This document shows, in pieces, positions 10,750 through 21,779 of a DNA stretch of 64,000 nt (positions are counted from its first letter, which is position 1; each line of letters opens with the position of its first letter). Under the pieces are notes generated by a model. It was not told where the DNA came from, did no database searches, and saw only the letters and a program-made list of their open reading frames with translations. The DNA is taken from positions 830,939-894,938 of the forward strand of contig CAJNDS010000480.1 of NCBI GenBank assembly GCA_905221605.1, written 5' to 3'. The stretch is from Symbiodinium natans. Its lineage: Eukaryota > Sar > Dinophyceae > Suessiales > Symbiodiniaceae. The translations under genes and the position numbers were made by a program.

Positions 10750-11775
10750 AACAAATTGAAGCTGGCGGGTAATCTGTGTCAGTGGATAGATGTGTAGCAT
10801 CATGCGTATTCCGGGTATCCGGAGGTGCTGTGTTTGTTGATGATGCTTGTTGGCGGCGGAAGTGGCTGGGCGGCTCTCAGCCCCCATTTTCTAAGGATGT
10901 GCCTCTCCAGCAAGGATCCCAATGCTGCAGTGTTCACCAGTTTGGATCTCAGCCGAGCATAGGAAGGGGCCAGAAGTGAGCCTTTCTTGTAAACGCTTGC
11001 GCGCAGCCGGCTGGCCCAAAGCGGGTGTGCAGTGCACTACGGTCCGGGGTTGTTCCAGGGTCCCAGGGAGGTCGGGTGTGGGCGTGCAGAAAGGTTCTGG
11101 CAAGCGGTTGCGGGTCGGCAAGGGGGAAGGAGATCCGATTCTGGTTTGCTGGTTCTAGACGCCTGTCGGCTGCAAGCCGAGGCGAATTCGGGCTTTGGAT
11201 GTGGCCTTTACTTTTTGTCTGCCTAGGCGCTGACACGGGCCTCCTGCTGACAACAGATGCGTGGCTCAAGTCAACATGAAAGCCAAGATTCGATTGCAAT
11301 GTGGAGAGCATGCTGGGGGAACATGAAGATGAATGACTAAGGAAGTCTACAAACTTCACCCTGAGGAGCTGCTGCGGGAAAGCTGCGTCTGTGTGCCAGT
11401 CGCGCTGACAACTTTGTCTGCAGGCCATGCTCACGACCATTGACCTCATGGGCAACTCATCATGGTGGCAGTCACAAGGCGCACAAAACCAAACTGTTGG
11501 TTCTCTGTGAAACAGGAAGCTTCTTATGTCGCTGCGCTCACGATGTGAGGCTATGACCTGAAGGACCAGCCAGCTTGCATCAAGATGGCCACCGCCTGGA
11601 TCACTCAGGTACCAAAGGGCTAGCGTCACCTTTTTTGTCTTAGACTGCAAGCGCATCAGGTGCAAAAAATGGCAATGACGCAACATGACGGCGTCGGCCT
11701 GCTATCCTTAATTGAGGGCGACAGCACGCTTCAACAGGACTGCTCGGCCAAAGGGGCCTTTGAGCACTGCATACT

Positions 11776-11868
11776 GATGAAGTTGCAAAAATTCAGGAGC
11801 TTGAGCTTCTGGAAGCGATGCCGGAAGCAGCGTTCGTCATGGCAGAGGACTTGCACCGCCCCATACAG
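11776..11868 (+). CDS. Gene A exon, acidic helix
   Basis: The frame reads DEVAKIQELELLEAMPEAAF followed by VMAEDLHRPIQ, strongly coding-like with a heptad flavour. It lies about 1 kb downstream of the EF-hand cluster on the same strand. Exact borders are uncertain: an in-frame AG|GAG at 11796 could be a splice site. Family not recognised. Confidence 0.45.
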
Positions 11869-11879
11869 TTCTGTGTAAA

Positions 11880-13900
11880 TCTGTGTTTCTCAATCCATCG
11901 ACAGCCAGTCGAGGCAACCGAGGGTCTCCCATGTCGTACGCGCGAAAACAGGGTGCAGGGGGACCATCGTTCTGCGGAAGAAGTGCACAGAGTCGGCATC
12001 ATCACCAGTGTTACCAACACCAGTAGCGCTGTGAAAGTACCCTGTAGCTTACCCTAGGACCTTAGGACAGCTAGTGTAACGTGCACGCGTTGAACCGCAG
12101 ACTGCCTTACCTCCAAAGTCAACGGAGTCGACCAAGTCAACAAGTTTTGTCGCGACACGGCGACATCATCTAGGGATAATTCCTCCTAGCAGTATCTGAA
12201 GTTGGCCCCCATTTACCCGCACGCTCCATCAAGAGCCCCCTGCAAACCGCACTGCTCCTGTGAGCGCTGCTGATCACGATGCAGTTTTCGACAGAGCTGA
12301 CCGAGATCTTGTAACATGCCGACCTTGAGAAAGCGTATACATGACTGCTAAACACAAGGCTGCAGGCTCAAAATCGCCGCTGCTGCCGATGTTTTCGCAC
12401 GCGCAAGGTTTGGGGTTCAGGGATCAGGTTTTGGGGACGAAGCCCCAGCTGTGCATCCAACTTCGGTCATCACCATAAGGCATCAGTTCATAAGTATTGC
12501 AAGCCCAAAGCGAAACCAGCGCCAGGAGCAAGGACCCTGTGTCCCCATTCTTCCAACCATACCTGTGTCTTTGCTTTTGCACATTTTGCGTCTGTGCAGC
12601 GAATAGCCATGAGCCGTGGCCCGCACCTGCATCATCTGGGCACGTGTGTGGTTGCCCGTTCCAAATGGGCCACCAAATCATTCTTGCGTCCAAGCGTTAT
12701 GTTCAGTGAGCTTGCGCTTAACCACTTTGGCCAGAGCTAAGAAGCAGTAAGGCATAAAAGCTGGGAGTGCCTAGCCTGATCTAGGTATTTTGTAGCTAGA
12801 GAGGTTCGTTAATCATATCCATTGGGTTCATGTCAGCATGGTCCATGACGGTCGATGGGCTCGTGTCCGAAAGGAGAGTGCCAGGCTCTACCGCTTGGAA
12901 CGCTTGCAGGACAGCGGGCATGAGACCATTGTATACCGCTGTATACCACTGTGTTTCCCCAAGTGCAGAGAACGATGAGAGCACCTGTCGCCAGGAGCGC
13001 CAGCGCCGCCGGAGTCAACTTTTCTCTTCCGCCACATCGCAACTTCTCCTCAAGCGACTCCTGGGAGGAGTGTGCCTTTGGCACGTTTGGCTTGAAGTGT
13101 TGGTGTCTTGGGTTCGTGCACGTCTGTCCCACTTCGCGAAGTTCGCTGGAAGCGCAGCACTTGCAGCGCAGTGGACAGAATCAGATGCCGGGGCTATTAA
13201 TTGGTAATCAGCAGCGGCAAGTACTTGAGGCTTTGGCATGTGTGCGTTTTGCCAAGATGCACTGCTGTTGCAAGATAAGCAATAGCTGCACGGCAAATGG
13301 CAGCAGCAAAACTAGACGAGCGCTCCCGTGTTTCCTGTTACGCCTCGTGAAGTCTTTGGTGCCCAGCTTTCCCCTTTCAGTCTTCCTGCCCCAGTGCTAG
13401 TGTAGCTAGCCACATGTCCCAAAGTGGAGGCTGCATGAGGGTGCTATCGCATGGACAAATGGACAGAGGGTGACCAAGCAAGCCATGACAGGTCAGTATC
13501 AGATGTTGGAAACCAGGACGCCGTTGTGAGATCTCAATGATTTGAGGGCTGGGCGGCAGGGTGGGGTGCCTCTTTGTGATCTCGAGGACAAGGCGAGCTC
13601 GGCTCTGCGAGGCATCCGATTCAATGGTGGAAGTCCATGGAAGTCCCATGCGCTACCATTGGGGACTCCTTTGCCAGGAGGTGTGCCAGCAGTTCCCGAG
13701 ACACTGGAATTTGCTGCTTTCTTGCGCGCCAATGCATCAGATCGGGCAAAGGAGTTACAGCACCTTAGCTGCACAGTGTGCAGCCATCTGAACTTCGCAT
13801 CTGCACGCGAGCTCGAGCCTGCGCACAAAACGGCACGTCAAAGTCTCCCGACAAATGCGCAGCCGACACGGCCAAGGCACTACTCCTTCGACTATGCATC
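11880..13900. other. No firm exon; probable intron sequence
   Basis: Several ORFs overlap here (12830-13207 +, 12951-13400 +, 13542-14111 +), but no single frame shows convincing coding character until about 13905. No repeats or RNA genes noticed. Confidence 0.35.
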
Positions 13901-13904
13901 TGAG

Positions 13905-14184
13905 TCAAGCAATTCCATTGACGATTTCGCATCCAAGATCCAAGCCATGGTGAAGAAGGTTGGTCTGAGTTGGCTAAGTGTGATGGTGCCAAGAAGTGCG
14001 TATCTAAATTTGACACTCAGGTGGAGAGCTTTATTCAACTCATGGAGAAGTATGCCACCCCGAAGGAAGGGGCTTCCAAGCAGGGACTTCATACATCTTT
14101 CCAGTATGTGATGTCTTGAGCCCAGGGAATCAACGACCTGGAGGCCAAAGTGGAAAGTTTTGTGGACAAGGCCGTAGAGGACCG
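13905..14184 (+). CDS. Gene A exons with helical repeats and an in-frame interruption
   Basis: About 13905-13960 reads SSNSIDDFASKIQAMVKK. About 13979-14104 reads FDTQVESFIQLMEKYATPKE followed by GASKQGLHTSFQ. After an interruption of 21 nt containing TGA, the same frame continues at 14126 with GINDLEAKVESFVDKAVED. The two halves share a F/L-xx-(Q/K)VESF pattern, suggesting a repeated helical unit. The interruption begins GTATGT (counted one base earlier) and ends CCCAG, so it could be an ultra-short intron; otherwise it is a nonsense mutation. Confidence 0.5.
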
Positions 14185-14758
14185 TTGACACGACTGTTGC
14201 GTGCATCACGGCCACATAGTCGTATCATGTCGTATCCGAGTTCAGCTGCGCTGCCTCTAGAACAAGGGTGTCGCTGTACTTCTCCGTTGCCTTCCCACCC
14301 GCACCTTCCGGAAAGAGCTATTTGTTTTAGCACCAGGACCGTGATTCAGGAAACTGTGCGGTTCAGATCAAAAGTTAGCCAAATTCCGGAAACCAAGTTT
14401 CTGACAGCTCATTGAGGACCGAAACTGCAGCTTTTGCTGACAGACAAAAGTTAGCTTCATCCGATTCAGCATGCTCGCTGGAGATCGCTGGAGGGTGGCA
14501 ACGTGAAACCCATTCCCAAAAGCAAAGCTCATTTCTGGATGTTTACGACTTATCCAGGTTTTTGCCCGGCCACCCAACAACATTGTGTGCTGTGGAGAAT
14601 CAGCCCAACAATCGTCAACTTCGGTACGTTTGCTATTGAATAGCAACTTCAAAGAACACAACATACCATTCCCCAAGCCCCACTGCAGCTGAGATGCCAA
14701 AACGCAGCTGTTGCGACTTCAACTCAAGGCACATTGAGCATGTGCGGGCATGCAGATT

Positions 14759-14801
14759 GGGTGGTGGGTGGGTGGGTGGGTGTGGGTGTGGGTGGTGGGT
14801 C
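14759..14801 (+). repeat. GGTGGGT / GTGTGGGT microsatellite
   Basis: A run of GGTGGGTGGGTGGGTGTGGG type directly precedes the retroelement-derived coding region. It may mark the junction where a truncated retrotransposon inserted. Confidence 0.8.
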
Positions 14802-14807
14802 CAACCC

Positions 14808-15377
14808 GCTGCCCGTAATCTTGTTGCTGCCTGGGCCGACAGGGCTGGTTTGCAACCGGAGGTCGAAAAGCCTGACCTTTTGCTCCCCCAACGCCCTGAC
14901 GAAGTGCGCTTGGCCTCCCGCCGGCCCGCCGACGTCTACCTGCCTGCTTGGGATGGGTCTCCCACCGCACTCGACCTGGCCATCACTGGCCCCACGCGGT
15001 CCGAGACCCTTGCCACTGCTTGCCAGGAGCCGCTGGCGGCCGCCTCGGCCTATGCTGCCTTCAAGTCCTCCCACTTGCACACGGCGCAAACATGTGCCAG
15101 CCAGGGGGTCCGTTTCCAACCCCTTGTTGCTGAGAACACGGGGGCCTGGGAGCCCGGCGCTGCCAAGCTGCTTGCTCGTGTTGCCCGGGCTGCTGCTTTG
15201 CGCGAGGGAGTTGCCGCTGCAGCTCTACAGGACCAGCTGCTACAGGAGTTGTGTGTTGCCATCCGCTCCAGTCATGGTCGGTCCGTACTCTCTCGGCGGG
15301 CCCTGCCCGCGCCCGCGGCTGCCATCGCCCACCTGAGTGCCGCTGAGGTTCTTGCCCAGCCCGCCACTGCAAACTAG
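14808..15377 (+). pseudogene. 3' end of a non-LTR retrotransposon (reverse-transcriptase C-terminal tail)
   Basis: The frame beginning near 14808 reads AARNLVAAWADRAGLQPEVE, LLLPQRPDE, RRPADVYLPAWDGSPTALDL, FKSSHLHTAQTCASQGVRFQ, PLVAENTGAWEP and AVALQDQLLQELCVAIRSS-like motifs, ending in a TAG at 15375. From memory these match the conserved tail downstream of the RT domain in LINE-like elements of algae and sponges (RRPADVxLP; SHLxT; F-P-V/M-V-AE-x-x-GAW). The catalytic RT and endonuclease domains are absent upstream, so the copy is 5'-truncated, as usual for LINEs. It is GC-rich (higher than its surroundings) and its frame is intact, suggesting a fairly recent insertion. It lies between exons of gene A, on the same strand. 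Confidence 0.75.
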
Positions 15378-15770
15378 TGGGCCCGCCCCACATGGCTTTT
15401 GGTACAGGACGCCTACTTCCGATCTTCTGCAGACCTACACATGAGCTCGCAGGTCCCTTTGCAGGCTGCGTGCTTTCTTACTGAGGGTGCCCTGCCCGAG
15501 GGTGGCCACTAGCTTCAGCAGCCGGCGTCCGCTTGCATGTGGCAATCTCTGCAGCCCATGGTCCAGTCCGTGCCCCTGAGCCGTAGTCGTCTTCGTAGTC
15601 TTTTGTTTGGCCTGTCCGCCCCCAGGGATGGCGTGGCCACGTGTAAGGCATAAGTCCTTCGTTCAGGCCTTTCCGGCTGTCTGTTCATAGTCACTTTCTT
15701 GCACACGTCGATTCCTTCATGCAGCTCGGATCCCAGACTTCAGACTTCGCACCCTGGAGCCTAAAATGAC
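15378..15770 (+). mobile_element. Possible 3' UTR of the retrotransposon copy
   Basis: GC-rich sequence after the stop, still compositionally like the element. No clear poly-A or 3' microsatellite tail was identified, so the right border is uncertain (about 15500-15770). Confidence 0.3.
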
Positions 15771-17840
15771 ACGACGCCATCCCTACTTCTGAGGCCGGCG
15801 CGAAACAACTTCAGTGCAACACTTGAAGCATTGCAGACAGGCCCAAGGACTCCCGACAAGTGAGCGCCCAGGGGACTAAAGCCCGTCACTACTGGCCATC
15901 TCAAAGCAGCGTCAAGCATGACTGGAGGGAAGCAAAGACAGAGACTGCGGGGAAGGCCAGCAAATGGTGGGTCCAAAAAGCAAAAGCAAACAGCACAGTG
16001 TGCTGACTGTATGAGAGCTGCAAGAAGAGGAAGACAACAGAGAGCGACATTTGCCTGAAGATCCAAATATGGTAGCTCAGTTTGCCAAAGAAAGAGGATA
16101 GAATGTGTGCGGTTTCCATCACCCAAGCTGTTAAGCGGTCTGCGACCTGCAGACGCTGCTCCGGTCCGACGGTCCAAGCCAATGCACGTGATCCAAGTGG
16201 TGCACTGGGATTTCCAGTCCGCACGGCCGGGAAAGCCACTGCGGGTCGAGCAGGAAATCGCCGGAGACCAGTCGACCCATAAGCTTGGGGGTGCGAAGCC
16301 GGAAAACCCCGCCCATGTGCTGCATCGGAAGACGAGATCCTGGTCTTCCAGATGTCGGCCGAAGGCCGAAGCAATCTAGCACGTTGCGCATACATCTGCA
16401 ATAGCAGTAAGATTCGCAAAACTGGTTTCTTTTGCTCGAACAAGCCTTGTTTTTTCCTCCAATTTTCTGTTCAAGGAGGTTTAAACTCCCAGTGTTCTTC
16501 TGTATATATGTCTACCGGCTCTAGCGCACACCACCCGTTGATACTTTGTCGTGCAACGCGTGAATGTCAAACCATGACTGTGTGCCCGCTCGGATACCAG
16601 TCCACATGAGCTGGGTGTCTTTGTTGAACCCATGCCTGAAGTGAAAAGAGTCAGCACCAAAACCCTGCAACAGCTTCAATATCCGAGCAGGCTTGGTCTG
16701 AGTCTGAGGTGCGTTGCGCTTTCTGCGGGCGAGGATGACAAAATGACAACTGTTCCAGTTCGGATGTCGGACGAGCGCTGAGGGCTTTGGCCAGCTAAGC
16801 ACTACAGGACTCCTAGGACTCCTAGGACTCCTAGGGCTCCTATCCCATCCTTTTTGTAGGCAATGCGCGGATGCAACTTTCAGAGGCTGAGTCCGCCGCC
16901 CCTATATTGATCATTCGTCCAACACATGCACCACGACGAGAAATACCACAACTCTAAACTGCCGACACCTCGCGTGCTTGTCAAGTGGCGTCCCACTACA
17001 ATTAGTCGTGGAGGCTGATGCCATGTTGCCAGCAAACTTAGGACACGTCTTTCTAAAGATCGAGTTCCTTTTCCACGGCTCCTCCTTCCCAAATCCCTGT
17101 CGACCCCAAAGCCTCTCCCAAGTAAGTTACTGGTAACATCTGGCAACTGCCGTAGTGGCAGTTGCATTGCAGGGAGGTATCGTCGGTACCTACATTAAAT
17201 TTCTACACTAATGTAAATGTTTATAACACGTAAATAACAGTATTAAAAATTTGGGAATCATTATGTTTCCTAAATAATGTAAGCGAACAGAATAACAAAA
17301 ATAATAATAATAGTTTGAGAATATGATAAACTCATTCATAGTACAGTTGTAGTTCAAAGGCATTTCGGAGCATGCCATGCCCCCAAAATCCAGACTCTCT
17401 TGGATCCGAGATTCTCTCAAATTTTGTGGCATGTTAGATTCCCAATCTGAAAGATTGGCGCCCAAATTTTTTTCAGACATTCTTGCAAAACGCCTGTGAA
17501 ACACAGCGAAAGCCACCCCCTGGCCCCACAATCATTTCTGCATGATGCGGGTCTAGCAGGGGAAAGTCCCAGCTGTTGCTCTGTGACATACCTATCATTG
17601 GTCTATTCCACGCGCAGGATGTGCGCAAGACGGTGGAATCCAAGTTGGTGGGCCTCATCAACAAGCCGAGACTCAGGATCAGCTGCATGTCACACGTTAA
17701 ACTGGCAGCGAGGCCCCACTCTGTGACAGTACCATGAACAAATGCAAAAAAATAAGGTCTGCGCCTCAGCTCGAGACGGCGATCCATTCGGCTGCGCACA
17801 ACGCCGGCAAACGCCTGGGCGAGATGTCCGAAGCCCAGCA
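15771..17840. other. No firm gene; 9-bp tandem repeat and AT-rich patch
   Basis: Contains ORFs on both strands around 15901-16443 without recognisable domains. 16806-16842 holds four or five copies of AGGACTCCT. 17185-17345 is AT-rich (many AATAAT words). Probably intron of gene A. Confidence 0.4.
16806..16842 (+). repeat. 9-bp tandem repeat AGGACTCCT
   Basis: Four to five near-perfect consecutive copies, the last diverged (GGGCTCCTA). Confidence 0.9.
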
Positions 17841-17842
17841 GA

Positions 17843-18199
17843 TCTTGAGTCTCTTGAGAAGCTTGTTCGTGAAGGGAGAGAAAAGTCAGAGAAACTTGAG
17901 GATCGGAAGCGTGATTTCGAACCCCTTGGCACAGTCGCTGGAGAAGCCTCTCGAGGAGCGAAGATCCCACGTCAGCTTAGGATGTGTGATTTCCCCTTGT
18001 CTTTTCATCTGTTGCCAAATATGAGGATATTCTGGCTGGAGCTGTTGGAAGCAACGCCACAGCATCGAAGGCAGACGGAAGCCAAGTCATGTGTAAGTCT
18101 CCTGCGGATCTCCTGCCAGATCGGGCAGTACATGAGCAATGCCCTGGGGGGTGAGATCGGCAATCTCACTGCGTCTACTCTTGGCGACAAGCTAGGCAG
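17843..18199 (+). CDS. Gene A exon cluster, charged then Ala/Gly-rich
   Basis: About 17843-17970: two frames are open; the more coding-like reads ADLESLEKLVREGREKSEKL, then EDRKRDFEPLGTVAGEASRG. About 18002-18092 reads SSVAKYEDILAGAVGSNATA followed by SKADGSQVM and a good donor, GTAAGT, at 18093. 18120-18199 follows TGCCAG and reads IGQYMSNALGGEIGNLTAST followed by LGDKLG. These lie on the same strand as the upstream gene A exons. No known domain recognised. Confidence 0.5.
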
Positions 18200-18427
18200 G
18201 GGCCCTGTACGGTCGCGCGGCACGCGCAAGATGTTCCGTAGCAACGCGAAGCAGCCTTTTTGGGGGTTTGATGTTGCTTTTTCTCGCTTGAGGTGCATCG
18301 AAACATACTCACATAAATGGTGTGAACAGCGCAGCTCATAGCCAACTCAGTTGCCATGCATCCTTTGCCTTTCTTCCTTGTGATCAATCTTTCCTTTCAT
18401 GTCATGCTGTGACCCCCGAACCAGCGA

Positions 18428-19168
18428 GATCGTTCGACCAGGTTCACGGTGACTTGAAAACTTTACAAAGTGCGTGTGGCAGAATGTTCCCGAAAGTGCT
18501 GAATGGTGTGTCGTGTCTTGAAGGAATATGTTATTGCCGCTCGCGTCTTTCCTGCACCATGCGAATGATGCAGAGTTAACAGCGCCTTGAGTAGAAGTTC
18601 GTCATGTAAGCTGGTGCTGCTCATCAAGAAAAGGCGCCACAGCATGGATAAAGCACGGGCACCTTACAAGAGATGTTCCACAGCCCCTGTTGAGAGCCTG
18701 AAGCTGCATCAGATGTTTTGCATTGCTTCGTTCTTTGTGAAAGCCGCACTGGCAAGACTTCGCATCAAGTGTCTACAGAGTCGCTTTGAAGCCAGCATTG
18801 CAACATAGTAGCTCAAGCTGCGCTGTTTTTGTTTGATCTCGTTTCAGCTGTTGGAGCTGTTTTTGAGCTAGCCAGCTGCTGATCTTGCATGGGAACGTGG
18901 GAATCACTCGAGGTGACGCGTTGGAGGGACTCCTCGACAAAGCGCTGGACAAAGCCTCGGATTTGGCAGGCCAAGGCTCGCGCTCGTCCAAACTCAATAC
19001 AGTCAATTTCAATCAATATACGAATATACTGTACCGAAGACTGCTCCACTTGTGTAGCCTTTATGCCCGCGAGGTCTGGATACCCTCAACGGCAAGCTCA
19101 ACAACAAGGCGAGAGCCCCAAACGACTTCCGAGTGGGAATTTACCAATTCTTTGACCTTTGGATTCAG
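18428..19168 (+). CDS. Gene A exons (three)
   Basis: About 18428-18505 reads ARSFDQVHGDLKTLQSACGR followed by MFPKVLNG. About 18890-18993 reads GNVGITRGDALEGLLDKALD followed by KASDLAGQG. 19074-19168, after GCGAG, reads LDTLNGKLNNKARAPNDFRV followed by GIYQFFDLWIQ and a consensus donor GTGAGC at 19169. All have helical, charged composition and consistent AG/GT borders. Function unknown. Confidence 0.55.
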
Positions 19169-19616
19169 GTGAGCCTGCTGGCCGTGGCCACTTGGAAGCA
19201 GCTAAGCTTGCCAGGTAGGAAGCCAAGCCAGTGAAAAACCTGCAAGGATGCGGAGATTGATCGACTCTTCAGCCAGCCAAAGAAGCCTTTGATGCTTTAT
19301 CAGGAGATTTTGAAAATGCATGTTCCGGATCGGAAATCTGCCCATGCCGTCTTTGGTGACAGGAGGTATCGCAAGAAGAGGGAGTGAGCGACACGATCTC
19401 TGAAGCGTGGCAAGGTTCGCAGGAATGTCTGCATTGTGCATGAGCTGTGTCGACTGTGCACCACATCCGTCAGGTATGGTGAATTTGCTGCGGACATTTT
19501 CAAACCTTCTCCCCACTGCTGTCAGCACATTGAAAGATGCCAGAAGCGAGGCTTGAAGCGTTGAACCTGGCAACAGTCCTGGACTCTCCCCCCATTTCCC
19601 CCAGAATTTGGGGAAG

Positions 19617-19763
19617 GTGTCCAAGCTCAGCTCCAACCTCGACTCCATCTTCTCAGTCTTCGAGGATGGAAAGCCTGCACAGTTCTGCACGGATCTGCAC
19701 GGGGCGCTTCATCGAAAGTTACGTCGATTCGTTCAGGAGAAGGGCCCGCAGATCTTCAACAAG
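19617..19763 (+). CDS. Gene A exon with good splice borders
   Basis: After GGGGAAG the frame reads VSKLSSNLDSIFSVFEDGKP, AQFCTDLHGALHRKLRRFVQ and EKGPQIFNK, 49 codons, ending just before GTAGCA. It follows the previous exon naturally in style (amphipathic, Leu/Ser/Lys-rich). One of the clearest exons of gene A. Confidence 0.6.
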
Positions 19764-19769
19764 GTAGCA

Positions 19770-20850
19770 GAGCTCTGGGTGATGATCTGGGTCATCTACT
19801 TTGTGTGCTCTGCCTTGAGAATATGCCATCTATGCCATCCACATATGCCATCACAGACCATTCGGATGTTCTTGTCGGGTTTTGGGAGATCGTTCTGTTT
19901 GCCAGCCTTTACCCACAATGGCATGCGCAGCCTCTTTTCTCTTTTCTTGCTGGAAGGGTCTCTTTGCTGTTGGTTCGGGGGTGTCTAGGAGAGTCATTCG
20001 CTATAGTCGCAAGCAGTGTGTTGCTGGTTGCATACGTAACCTTGCCTAGGCTGGCAAAGTAGCAACAATTTTTCGCCTCGACCGTCTAAAGAGGTTGGAA
20101 AGTTGTCAACGGGGCCAATGTCAGTGGCTGATGCAAAGGTTCATTCTTCCCTTCTGTCTCTTTACGCTCTACTACGGCTTTTGGGCCAATGGGTGGCCTG
20201 CGCACTCAGAGCCTGAGAACTCTTGAACGCGCTGGGAGCTGTGTGAGAGATCAGTGGTCAGTGTGCGTGCGCTCATTCTATTCACAATTTGATGCGCAGA
20301 GCAGTGCGAGTGCGTGAGTGACCAACAGTGATCAAAAACTGGGACGTGTCGGACTGTTCCTCTTTCCACTGAACGGCTCCGCGGCTCTGCGGCTCTGCGG
20401 CTCTGCGGCTCTGCGGCTGAGGTTCGGCGGCCCGAAGCCGATCTCCCCAGAAGAGCCTCAGGAGGGCGTCAGAAGCCTCAAGTGAGCTTAGCACCAACAT
20501 TCTGCATCATATGCTGCATCAGATGCGGCCCCACACATATGGCTCGTGTTTCAGAAAGTTTCAGAATCAGAGGAGAACCCGACCTTCTTGCAGCGCTTGT
20601 CCTTGTTGGGTTCCAAATGCTGCAATTGCTGCCCGAATCTCAGCTAGACTCACGTACGCAGATGCCGAACTTCTGTGTGGTTCCTTGCAACCTCCTCGTG
20701 CTAGGCAGCAATTTCCATGATACAGATCTCTGCTTTTGGTCCATCATCATTTTCATGCAAGTCATTGCCAGCTCCTCAGTGGTAAGGACTTACGCATGCT
20801 GTCCATAGCATGGAAGTGGCACGTGCCCAGCTGTTCCAGATGTTGGCTCA
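19770..20850. other. Intron-like stretch with a 9-bp repeat
   Basis: No convincing exon. 20375-20420 has five copies of GGCTCTGCG (first copy GGCTCCGCG). Short ORFs on both strands look random. Confidence 0.4.
20375..20420 (+). repeat. 9-bp tandem repeat GGCTCTGCG
   Basis: Five consecutive copies; the first carries one substitution. Confidence 0.9.
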
Positions 20851-20852
20851 AG

Positions 20853-20933
20853 GTGCTGGTGACGTTCCTGATTGCGGTGGTGATGGCAATTTTTGCTGGC
20901 GTCAAAGCGATGATCGTGGCAGGATGTGGCCAG
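20853..20933 (+). CDS. Gene A exon encoding a transmembrane segment
   Basis: Between CTCAAG and the donor GTCTAC, 27 codons read VLVTFLIAVVMAIFAGVKAM followed by IVAGCGQ. About 20 consecutive hydrophobic or small residues with a central Lys make a good membrane helix. It indicates that gene A, or a separate downstream gene, encodes a membrane protein. Confidence 0.55.
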
Positions 20934-21549
20934 GTCTACGTTTTGGAGGCTGGACTGGAGCTCCCTCTATTCCTCTGTGCTCTGCTGCCTTGGCTTAGCC
21001 TTGCCAAGGATACGGATGTGTGTGAGAGCGCTCTCACCACTCTCAGGAGACAGGGAAGCAAACAGAGCACCCAGGAATAACTTGACCGACACATCAGGCT
21101 AAGCACGCGGCTTTCTATAGTCCACCAGCCTTGAACGCTCAATCTCCTGCAGGACTTTCCTCACCAAGCTAAACGTTGGTCACAAGCTTACAGGTGCAAG
21201 TTGTTCCATGTGCTCGAACCCAGTTCAGAGAGGAGCTTTTAGTATCAATCTCGTTGGCATTTTGGAGGGTCTTCATCAAGGAGCGACTGGCATTCACATG
21301 CTGTAGTTTCTGTGGCCGAGGCAACAGCACCATCTACAGTGACGAGGACATTCATGGCGTTTGCGATGAAAACCTCCTCCTCACCTGCGAGATGGTAACA
21401 GCAAAGTTCACCAAGCAGCCTGGCTGAAGACAAAAACACAGCAACCAGAAGCGCGACTTTGCACAAATGGGATTCGACGGCATCCAGGTCGACCATTGCC
21501 ACTACCGCCCGCGACCTAAGTCTAGAGCCTTTTGCGACAGATGCTTCTG

Positions 21550-21771
21550 GTGGGGTCCAGCGATATCAAGGTTTTTAGCTTCTTGGCATCGATCTTCTCC
21601 CTGCAGATGCTCTTTGATGCAGCAACGCTGCACGAACAGGCGCAAGCAACGCGTGCACGAAAGCAGCCTCTCCCACCAGCAGCCTCAGCCAGCCGAACGA
21701 AGTTGCTCTGTAGGCAGTCTGGCGACGTAAGGCCGCTGCTGCCAAGGCCAAGTGTTGTAAGAATGTTGTAA
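21550..21771 (+). CDS. Possible last gene A exon, hydrophobic
   Basis: The frame reads SSDIKVFSFLASIFSLQMLF followed by DAATLHEQAQATRA, then a Ser/Arg/Pro tail to a TAA at 21769. The hydrophobic part could be a second membrane helix and the tail a cytoplasmic C-terminus. A donor GCAAGC near 21647 would truncate it earlier. An exon around 21270-21410 (two open frames, one with FCGRGNSTIYSDEDIHGVCD) may precede it. Confidence 0.4.
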   Translation: MGSSDIKVFSFLASIFSLQMLFDAATLHEQAQATRARKQPLPPAASASRTKLLCRQSGDVRPLLPRPSVVRML

Positions 21772-21779
21772 GGGTATCA

